27,017 bases of DNA, taken from contig JAKIVF010000040.1 in assembly GCA_021647145.1 (NCBI GenBank), positions 1 through 27,017 of the forward strand, written 5' to 3'. Below, piece by piece: positions 7,514-13,828 of the stretch (its first letter is position 1; each line of letters starts with the position of its first letter). Made by a program: the position numbers and the translations under genes. This stretch comes from Methylococcaceae bacterium (GTDB taxonomy: Bacteria; Pseudomonadota; Gammaproteobacteria; Methylococcales; Methylomonadaceae). The notes beneath the pieces were generated by a model. That model saw only the letters and a list, made by a program, of their open reading frames with translations, did no database searches and had not been told where the DNA came from.

Positions 7514-8104
7514 TTATTTTTGAAAAACTAATAAGCGATTATTAGCAGGCATGGAAAAATCATTTTTTATGCTTAACTTAGCTGTTTTAGCTAATTCTTC
7601 AATAGCTTCAATATCACGAATGCCGCTCTGAGGGTCACGAGTTTTTAGCCACAAATCAAATTGTTTATTGCTATCACTAGTGTAGCACCCGTTATACTTG
7701 AATGGTCCGTAGATGCAAATAATAGCTTGGTCGTTTAGATAGTTTGCTAAATTAGAAAAAAAACATTTAACTTCTGGCCAATGCATAATATGTAACGTGT
7801 TGGCTGTAAATAAAGTATCAATAGACTGGCTAGGCCATTGTTCATCGGTTACATTCAAAGCTTTACAGTTACACAGGTTTGTTAATCTAACTTCTTTTAT
7901 CCGGCAATTAATTCCTTCTATATTTTCTTTTTTATCAGTTGGCTGCCAGGTTAGATGGGGAAGGTGATGGGCAAAGTAACATGCATGCTGACCGGTTCCG
8001 CTCCCTATTTCCCAAACAGTTGTAGACTTAAGAAAAACTGTTTCAATAATCTGTAAAATAGGCTGCTTATTATTTTCACAAGCCTGAGAAAACGTTTTAT
8101 TCAT
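7514..8104 (-). CDS. DUF938-family SAM-dependent methyltransferase
   Basis: A 196-residue class I methyltransferase-like protein of the DUF938 family. The characteristic opening FSQACENNKQPIL is followed by the SAM-binding motif I, VWEIGSGTGQHACYFA (about 31-46), then LPHLTWQPTDKKENI, which places an acidic residue at the ribose-binding strand. Later comes TANTLHIMHW, equivalent to motif IV, and a C-terminal end NNRLLVFQK. The methyl acceptor is unknown for the family. The start codon lies only 5 bp from the start of the divergent gene at 8110 and shows no ribosome-binding site. On the minus strand a TATTAT box about 8 bp before the ATG would produce a nearly leaderless mRNA. Confidence 0.88.
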   Translation of the reverse strand: MNKTFSQACENNKQPILQIIETVFLKSTTVWEIGSGTGQHACYFAHHLPHLTWQPTDKKENIEGINCRIKEVRLTNLCNCKALNVTDEQWPSQSIDTLFTANTLHIMHWPEVKCFFSNLANYLNDQAIICIYGPFKYNGCYTSDSNKQFDLWLKTRDPQSGIRDIEAIEELAKTAKLSIKNDFSMPANNRLLVFQK

Positions 8105-8109
8105 TTGAA

Positions 8110-9249
8110 ATGATAATAAAGAAAATCAATAGTATGACAGAAGTACAAGCACTTTGTTGGAACAGTCTTGTGCAAGAAAAAGATCCGTTTCTTCGTCATG
8201 AATTTTTGCTTGCTTTGGAACAAAGCAATGCAGTATGTATTAACACTGGATGGCAACCTCATCATCTATTAGTATTCGATCGGCAAGTATTAGTTGCGGC
8301 AATGCCGCTTTATTTAAAAAACAACTCTAGAGGAGAGTATGTTTTTGATCAACAATGGGCTGATGCTTACCATCAATCGGGCATGGAGTATTATCCAAAA
8401 TGGGTTAATTCGATTCCTTTTACACCCTGTCAAGGCCAGCGATTATTGATTAAATCGAACGCTATTTATTCAACAGTCATTCAGCTGTGTCTAAAAACTA
8501 TAAAAGAACTGTCTGAACAACATAATGCCTCAGGCTTTCACTGTTTATTTCCAGCAGCAGAGCAAGCAAAAATGTTACAGGATCAAATGCTTATTCGTCA
8601 GGGCGTTCAGTTTCAGTGGTTTAATAAAGGTTATCTAAATTTCGAGGAGTATCTTTATAGCTTTACATCCAGACAGCGTAAAAATATAAATAAGGAACGG
8701 AGAAAAATTACTGAACAAAAAATTAGTTTTCAACAGATAATTGGGCTGGAAATAACCGAGCATCAATGGCAGGTTTTTTTTGATTTTTATGAGATGACTT
8801 ATTTAAAACGAGGCCAATCTGCTTATTTGCCCCTTGAGTTTTTCAAGCTACTGGCAGAATCTATGTCAGAACAAATATTACTCGTTTTTGCGATAAAAAA
8901 TAAATCGTATATAGGTGCTGCACTTAGTTTTATTGGGCAAAATACTTTATATGGGCGATATTGGGGCTGTTATGAAGAATATAAAAACCTTCATTTTGAA
9001 ACTTGTTATTATCAGGGGCTTGAATATTGTTTTGAACATAAGATACTGCGGTTTGATTCAGGTGCCCAAGGTGAGCATAAGATAGCTCGAGGGTTTGAGC
9101 CCATCACAACCTATTCTGCTCATTGGATTCAAAATGTCCGCTTTGCGAAATTAATTTCTCAATTTTTAGAAAGAGAAGCTAAATTTATTCAACAATACAA
9201 ACATGATTGTTTCAATTTACTTCCATTTAAAAGTAAAGATTGTGCTTAA
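8110..9249 (+). CDS. DUF482 / FemAB-like GNAT acyltransferase
   Basis: A 379-residue protein of the DUF482 (peptidogalycan biosynthesis/recognition, GNAT-fold) family. The order of motifs fits: the opening IKKINSMTEVQALCWNSLV, DPFLRHEFLLALE (about 24-36), WQPHHLLVF, AAMPLYLKNNSRGEYVFD, then RQRKNINKERRKI (about 190-202), the acceptor-side FYEMTYLKRG (about 225-234), and C-terminal RFDSGAQGEHKIARGFEP. The function is not established. Aminoacyl or acyl transfer to a cell-envelope substrate is the usual guess from the fold. ATG 8110 is kept over ATG 8134 because the extra residues match the family opening. No ribosome site is visible, and the divergent DUF938 gene begins 5 bp away. Confidence 0.85.
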   Translation: MIIKKINSMTEVQALCWNSLVQEKDPFLRHEFLLALEQSNAVCINTGWQPHHLLVFDRQVLVAAMPLYLKNNSRGEYVFDQQWADAYHQSGMEYYPKWVNSIPFTPCQGQRLLIKSNAIYSTVIQLCLKTIKELSEQHNASGFHCLFPAAEQAKMLQDQMLIRQGVQFQWFNKGYLNFEEYLYSFTSRQRKNINKERRKITEQKISFQQIIGLEITEHQWQVFFDFYEMTYLKRGQSAYLPLEFFKLLAESMSEQILLVFAIKNKSYIGAALSFIGQNTLYGRYWGCYEEYKNLHFETCYYQGLEYCFEHKILRFDSGAQGEHKIARGFEPITTYSAHWIQNVRFAKLISQFLEREAKFIQQYKHDCFNLLPFKSKDCA

Positions 9250-9836
9250 AAAATACAAGGATTTTATTAGTCGTTGAAAATAAGCTATAAATACATGCCC
9301 CTCGAAATATCTGGCAGTATTTCTACAACAATAGATGTTTTGAATGCTGAAAATGGATTTAGGAAAAGAAGCTTTCAAGTAGAGCAATGCAGGGCTTTCG
9401 ATGCTTGATTTTTTTCTTGCTTAGATTTTACGCAAAACTCTTGTTTGGCTGTTTTTTTAGGTTAATCAATTAGATATATTGTTGCTCGCGGTTCTAGTCA
9501 TTAAATGAATGATTGAATTTTGAATAAAAGTAGCTTTTACATTAAGTAAAGCTATTTAAAATAGATATAATATTCTTTGTATAGCTTGTCGTTTTCCTTT
9601 AACATTAAACTTAAATTTTGCTTTTAAACCTTCTAAAGAAGCTGTGTTGAATATAAACAAGGAAGGCTCTGTACTTTAGTATATATAGGAGTATGTCTTG
9701 GTGTGCAATATGATAGAGACACAGTTTTTTAATGAAGGAGCAATTATAGAGATAAAAAAATGTAGTCTTTCTGATCTTTCTGATCTTTCTATATGTAGAT
9801 GTATGCTTTAATCAAAAAAATTAATTAAATAATCAA
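9250..9836. other. 587-bp non-coding stretch with hairpin, promoter box and short repeats
   Basis: No convincing gene. Contents in order: a possible weak terminator for the upstream gene (AGCA...TGCT pairing around 9383-9405, then seven T); a hairpin TAGCTTTTAC-ATTAA-GTAAAGCTA (9531-9554) directly before a TATAAT box (9566-9571); a long AT-rich segment; a short frame of six codons starting at the ATG preceded by AGGAGT near 9690; a 33-codon frame (9710-9811); and a 9-bp tandem repeat CTTTCTGAT, about 2.7 copies (9767-9790). If TATAAT is used, the next gene has a leader of about 260 nt. Confidence 0.6.
9531..9571 (+). promoter_or_regulatory. Inverted repeat next to a TATAAT box
   Basis: TAGCTTTTAC and GTAAAGCTA pair over nine bases with one bulged T around a five-base loop (9531-9554). 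A consensus TATAAT follows at 9566-9571. The repeat covers the place where a -35 box should be, and no good -35 is present there. This layout suits an activator- or repressor-controlled promoter for the 9837 gene and amt (inference). Confidence 0.4.
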
Positions 9837-10943
9837 ATGGTATTTCAGATTCATTTATTACTTCTTGGCTTTAGCCTGCATGGTTTTAAAGTGTTGGTAG
9901 CACAAATAAAAAACTATGCTTTTGATGTGTCGCTGGAGCAAGATAGTACATCAGTATCCAGTAAAAAAACAAATGCAATTATTATTGATTTTGATAATGA
10001 AAATTTAGATGAAATATTGGAATCATGTAAAATAAACTTTCCTGACCGATATATTATCGGGTTGAGCTCCATTGCAGTTATTATAGATTTAGATCATGAA
10101 AATTTAGATGAAAAACTGGGTTTAGGCAGAAAAAAAATACCTCGGAAGCATCTTGTTGGCTTGAGCTCCATGCCTATTGAATTAGATAAAGTTACTATTC
10201 TTAAAAAGCCAATCAATCAAGCAGAATTAAGAACAGTACTTGAAGGGCTTGGCTGTAAAAAGGCAGTTTTTCAAGAAAAAACAAGAGAAATAAGGGCTAT
10301 ATATTCAGACCCAGAATCCAGCTTACATTATTCGATCAAGAACAGTTTTCAGGAATACCTTATTAGAGCCAGAAAATTACATCTTGAAGTTAAACAACCG
10401 GTTGAATTAGTATTTTTGAGTAAACCAGTGCTCTATATATTCAACGATAAAATAAGTACTTCTTTATCAAAAGACCAATTAAAGCATCTCTGTACATTAA
10501 CGGTTCAAGAACATTCGATTTCTATTAATTTATCGAAAACACCACCACATGGACTACAAAGTAAAGAGGCAGATTATTTTATTTCTAAAATTATTGCTTG
10601 GTCTTCCCGTGGACGATTGCCTTATGGAATAAATTCTACAGATATCGTTCGAATGCTTCCTTCCGAAAAAGAAATCACTTTAACAAAAATAAAAGGTTCT
10701 GATTCAATAAAAACACTTTGGGCAATGACTAGTTGTAGTTTACAGAAAACGGAAGATGTTCTAGAAGTGTCTCAAGCTAGTTTGTTTTTATATTTTAGTG
10801 TTATGTATGGATTGGATTTGATTGAAGTGTCTTCTGATCAACCACCGCCTAACAATAGTACAAAAAGTAAAAAAAAATCATCTAAATCAGGCTGGCTAGG
10901 AAAGTTTTTTTCTAAAAAGACCTTAATTCCCAATTCAATTTAA
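9837..10943 (+). CDS. Unrecognised protein with degenerate receiver-like N-terminus
   Basis: A 368-residue, probably cytoplasmic protein I cannot assign to a named family. The first 138 residues look like a worn-down response-regulator receiver: a hydrophobic first strand (HLLLLGFS) without the acidic pair, an IIIDFD strand where the phospho-acceptor would be, GLSS where the Thr/Ser strand lies, and LKKPINQAEL, which matches the Lys-Pro switch. A 33-residue unit (47-79) is repeated at 80-112 by an in-frame 99-bp tandem duplication. A middle region (about 150-240) has a strand-rich pattern. A helical C-terminal part (about 245-340) contains WSSRGRLPYGIN, then a basic Ser/Lys-rich tail. No ribosome site precedes the ATG. 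amt begins 23 bp after the stop, so the two probably form an operon. Confidence 0.72.
   Translation: MVFQIHLLLLGFSLHGFKVLVAQIKNYAFDVSLEQDSTSVSSKKTNAIIIDFDNENLDEILESCKINFPDRYIIGLSSIAVIIDLDHENLDEKLGLGRKKIPRKHLVGLSSMPIELDKVTILKKPINQAELRTVLEGLGCKKAVFQEKTREIRAIYSDPESSLHYSIKNSFQEYLIRARKLHLEVKQPVELVFLSKPVLYIFNDKISTSLSKDQLKHLCTLTVQEHSISINLSKTPPHGLQSKEADYFISKIIAWSSRGRLPYGINSTDIVRMLPSEKEITLTKIKGSDSIKTLWAMTSCSLQKTEDVLEVSQASLFLYFSVMYGLDLIEVSSDQPPPNNSTKSKKKSSKSGWLGKFFSKKTLIPNSI
9975..10172 (+). repeat. 99-bp in-frame tandem duplication inside the receiver-like gene
   Basis: Two adjacent 99-bp units (9975-10073 and 10074-10172) encode 33 residues each. Shared anchors are ATTATT/ATTATA-GATTT at the start, an identical run GAAAATTTAGATGAAA in the middle, and TTGAGCTCCAT at the end. 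The middle of each unit has diverged more (YIIGLSS against HLVGLSS is still clear). The unit corresponds to one strand-helix-strand of the receiver-like fold. Confidence 0.85.
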
Positions 10944-10966
10944 CATAACAACAACGGCAAAGATTC

Positions 10967-12799
10967 ATGGAAAAAACACAACTTGATATACTTTGGGTTC
11001 TAATCGCAGCTATTTTAGTACTGGGAATGCAAGGAGGATTTTTATTTCTTGAGGCAGGCATGACTCGCAGCAAAAATGCAGCGAATATTGCGATGAAAAA
11101 TGTGACGGATACGGTGGTCACGGTTCTAGGGTTTTGGTTTTGTGGTTTTGCATTTATGTTTGGTGGTGGTCAAGAAAGTAGCATGTTCGACTATTTTTTT
11201 GTATCCATCGGGCAAGGCTCTTCGCCATGGAATACTACTTTTTTTCTTTTTCAAGCATTTTTTTGTGCAACAACAGCAACGATTATTTCAGGTGCTGTTG
11301 CTGAACGTGTTCGTTTTATTACTTATCCGATTATTACTGCAATAGTTGTTGTACTTATTTATCCTATCTTTGGACAATGGGCTTGGGGAGGTGCATTAAA
11401 TGGAGATGTTGGATGGTTAGAAAATATCGGCTTTGTCGATTTTGCAGGATCTACGGTTGTACATAGTACTGCAGGATGGGCATCGCTCGCACTATTGATG
11501 ATTATCGGGCCTAGAATAGGGCGTTTTAGAGGGCCTGGAGAAGAGCCAAGAGAAATGGCTCAATATAATTCTTCAATGGCTATGTTTGGCGCACTAGTAT
11601 TATTTGTTGGTTGGTTTGGCTTTAACGGGGGGAGCGCATTGGCGATGAATTACCAAGTGCCTGGAATTATTGCCAATACTATGCTTTCAGGAGTCTCAGG
11701 TGCTGCTATCGTAGGTGTTTTGAGTTATTTGAGAACGGGATATACTGATGTGGCTCAATCGATGAATGGGTTGCTTGCAGGACTTGTTTCCATAACAGCA
11801 GGTTGTTATGCCGTTAGTGCGCCCGAGGCAGTACTGATTGGCTTGGTTGGTGGTGTTTGCATGATTTATTGTGAGAGGCTACTGATTCAATTTCAAATTG
11901 ATGATGCAATTAGTGCGATACCAGTTCATTTGGCTTCAGGTATTTGGGGGACTATAGCAGTTGGGGTTTTTGGAGATTTAGCGACTTTAGATACAGGCTT
12001 AACTCGTTTTACTCAAATTATTGTTCAAATAGAGGGTGTTTTAGTTTGTGGGTTATGGGTGTTGCCAGTGAGCTACGTCCTTTTTAAGGCTTTAGACTCT
12101 GTTTTGCCTATTCGAGTTACACCGGAACAAGAAAATATTGGGCTTAATATATCTGAACATGCCTCGTCATCTGAATTGATTCAGGTTCTGGATATGATGG
12201 AATTACACAAAACGCTGGGAGATACATCTGTTCGCTTGCCTGAGGAGCCTTTCACTGACCTTGGGCAAATAGCGAGTAAATATAACGAAGTGATGGCATC
12301 GTTAGAGCAAGCTTCCGAACGAAACAAGGCTAGCTTAATCAGTAAGAAAATAGCTATTATTAATTTTGACAGTAAAGGAGGGATTGTAGGGTTTGATATT
12401 GGGGCAGAAAATTTATTCAAAATGAAATCAGAGCAAGCACTTGGTCAGCCAATTAATATTCTTTTTGCTGATGGGCATAACAATCTTCCCTTAGATAGAC
12501 CGAATAGCCTTATGTTTGGAATTACTAACCATGCGGCTGGGTTTCGAAAAGGACGAATGTTCCCAATGCAATTTTCTTTTTCCAAAGCCAGGGTAAAAGA
12601 AATTGATTTTTTTACAGCAACCTTTGCTGAATATAAAAATGAATCAGAAGAACGTCTTCAAGTAAATAGTTCGTCACCTGCTTTTGCTCAACCTCAACAA
12701 CAGGTTAATGCTGGGATTGGAAAGACTGTTCAAATAGGGCCGAATAATACCCTTACGACAACGATAACAATGAAGTGGGACAATGATGGTAAAGGTTAA
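10967..12799 (+). CDS. amt: Ammonium transporter fused to a HAMP-like linker and PAS domain
   Basis: A 610-residue Amt/MEP-family membrane protein. Residues 1 to about 385 form the eleven-helix channel. Signature residues are present: Asp158 and first pore His166 in DFAGSTVVHSTAG, second pore His321 in IPVHLASG, Phe98/Phe99 in QAFFCATTATIISGAVAER, and FGFNGGSAL. The roughly 225-residue cytoplasmic extension is unlike plain AmtB. A HAMP-like or coiled-coil linker (about 403-455, with EEPFTDLGQIASKYNEVM) leads to a PAS domain (about 462-556, with DSKGGIVGFDIGAENLF and HAAGFRKGRMFPMQFSFS). A Gln/Asn/Thr-rich tail follows (557-610). No kinase or GGDEF output domain is attached, unlike known Amt-kinase fusions. 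No glnK is adjacent. The upstream receiver-like gene may be its partner (inference). Confidence 0.93.
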   Translation: MEKTQLDILWVLIAAILVLGMQGGFLFLEAGMTRSKNAANIAMKNVTDTVVTVLGFWFCGFAFMFGGGQESSMFDYFFVSIGQGSSPWNTTFFLFQAFFCATTATIISGAVAERVRFITYPIITAIVVVLIYPIFGQWAWGGALNGDVGWLENIGFVDFAGSTVVHSTAGWASLALLMIIGPRIGRFRGPGEEPREMAQYNSSMAMFGALVLFVGWFGFNGGSALAMNYQVPGIIANTMLSGVSGAAIVGVLSYLRTGYTDVAQSMNGLLAGLVSITAGCYAVSAPEAVLIGLVGGVCMIYCERLLIQFQIDDAISAIPVHLASGIWGTIAVGVFGDLATLDTGLTRFTQIIVQIEGVLVCGLWVLPVSYVLFKALDSVLPIRVTPEQENIGLNISEHASSSELIQVLDMMELHKTLGDTSVRLPEEPFTDLGQIASKYNEVMASLEQASERNKASLISKKIAIINFDSKGGIVGFDIGAENLFKMKSEQALGQPINILFADGHNNLPLDRPNSLMFGITNHAAGFRKGRMFPMQFSFSKARVKEIDFFTATFAEYKNESEERLQVNSSSPAFAQPQQQVNAGIGKTVQIGPNNTLTTTITMKWDNDGKG

Positions 12800-12808
12800 G
12801 GAGGCTGT

Positions 12809-12877
12809 AAGAAATAACAAATACTACTGAAATGCATAAAAGCATAAGGGGCGTTAAAGTTATTTCTTATGCGCCCT
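12809..12877. terminator. Nested inverted repeats after amt
   Basis: AAGAAATAAC (12809-12818) pairs perfectly with GTTATTTCTT (12859-12868). An overlapping alternative pairs TAAGGGGCG with CGCCCTTA, with one bulged G. The two stems cannot form together. There is no T-run, so this may be a weak terminator or a processing site in the 126-bp gap before gspB. Confidence 0.4.
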
Positions 12878-12931
12878 TAGTGGGAAATAGATATGGAATT
12901 GAATTTTAGGTGTTGATAATGATTTTTGAAT

Positions 12932-13672
12932 ATGTCTCATACGTTAAATAAGTTAAAGCAATCAGAAATTGACCGGGGGCTTCGCAAGAGGCAGGGTAAG
13001 AAAAAATCACCTTCTCAGGGCACTTTTTTAGTGTTTTTTGTATTTATTATTTCTGGTCTTTTATTTTTTATAAACTATGGAAAAGATTTTTTTTCTAAAC
13101 AACAATTATCATTTTCTGATCAGACTGTTGATCAGAGGAAAGATGTGCCGAGTTATCCTGAGCTAAAAAAAACAGAAACTAAAAATAATGTAGAAGAAGA
13201 AATAAGTGTAGCTGCATTTATCACTCCGATAAAAGAAAAAGATTTAGAAACTAATGTTGTAAAAACAAAAAAAACTATTTTATCAAAACCAAAAAGCAGT
13301 AATGAGTCTATAAAAAAAATAAAAGATAAAAAGAAAACGGAAGATACAAACAATAAATTAACTACAACTGTTAAAAAAACTATTCGTGTCAAGAAAGTTC
13401 CTACTGTTGCTAGAGGAAAGAAAAAAACAAAAAAATCAGCTAAGCCTATATTGTGGAAAAATTTATCTTCTGGCTTTAAGGATAGCATGCCAGAAATGGA
13501 GCTGAATGGGATTATCTTTTCAAAAAAAGAAAAGAACAGGTATGTCTTTGTTAATATGATAAAATACCATGTAAACGATGTTATAGAATCAGGGCCGACA
13601 ATAGAAGAGATAAGTAAAAATTTTATTGTTTTACATTATAAAAACAAGAAATTTACATTACCTTTAAAATAA
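12932..13672 (+). CDS. gspB: GspB/ExeB-like type II secretion assembly protein
   Basis: A 246-residue bitopic inner-membrane protein. The start is taken as ATG 12932, giving MSHTLNKLKQSEIDRGLRKR, the charged cytoplasmic opening typical of GspB. A single membrane segment follows (about 32-50), then a long Lys/Thr-rich periplasmic linker (about 55-180) of low complexity. The C-terminal T2SSB-type domain has PEMELNGIIFSKKEKNRYVFV, then YHVNDVIESGPTIEEISK and NFIVLHYKNKKFTLPL (about 187-246). GspB proteins work with the ATPase GspA/ExeA to place the outer-membrane secretin through peptidoglycan. No gspA or other secretion gene is near, so this copy is orphaned. The linker is very A-rich at DNA level. 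The domain match is by pattern, so the name is probable rather than certain. Confidence 0.75.
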   Translation: MSHTLNKLKQSEIDRGLRKRQGKKKSPSQGTFLVFFVFIISGLLFFINYGKDFFSKQQLSFSDQTVDQRKDVPSYPELKKTETKNNVEEEISVAAFITPIKEKDLETNVVKTKKTILSKPKSSNESIKKIKDKKKTEDTNNKLTTTVKKTIRVKKVPTVARGKKKTKKSAKPILWKNLSSGFKDSMPEMELNGIIFSKKEKNRYVFVNMIKYHVNDVIESGPTIEEISKNFIVLHYKNKKFTLPLK

Positions 13673-13748
13673 TACTCATTAAAAAATTCACTGAATTTTT
13701 CTATTTATTAAAACGACAAGCTTTAGTACATAGAGCGCCCTATTTCGG

Positions 13749-13791
13749 TATAATTGTATAAATAAATTTACCCTAACGTTAAGGTTAAGGG
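13749..13791 (+). promoter_or_regulatory. Promoter box and stem-loop in the aceE leader
   Basis: A consensus TATAAT lies at 13749-13754 with no good -35. About 17 bp further on, CCCTAAC (13771-13777) and GTTAAGGG (13784-13791) pair with one bulge. The segment also contains TTAAGG twice in direct repeat. It sits at the start of the presumed mRNA, where an operator or leader structure controlling the pyruvate dehydrogenase operon would be expected. It does not match the PdhR box as I know it. Confidence 0.4.
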
Positions 13792-13828
13792 TGTCAGTAA
13801 GAAAGTATTAGGTGAACTGGAGTTGTTA

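Noticed and set aside
9767..9790. CTTTCTGAT tandem repeat as a CRISPR or phase-variation tract
   Set aside because: Only 2.7 copies of 9 bp, with no spacers, and not within a credible gene. It is too short to call either.
13153..13488. 111-codon minus-strand frame rich in Phe, Leu and Val inside gspB
   Set aside because: It is the mirror of the Lys/Thr-rich, A-rich linker of gspB. The apparent membrane protein is a composition artefact.
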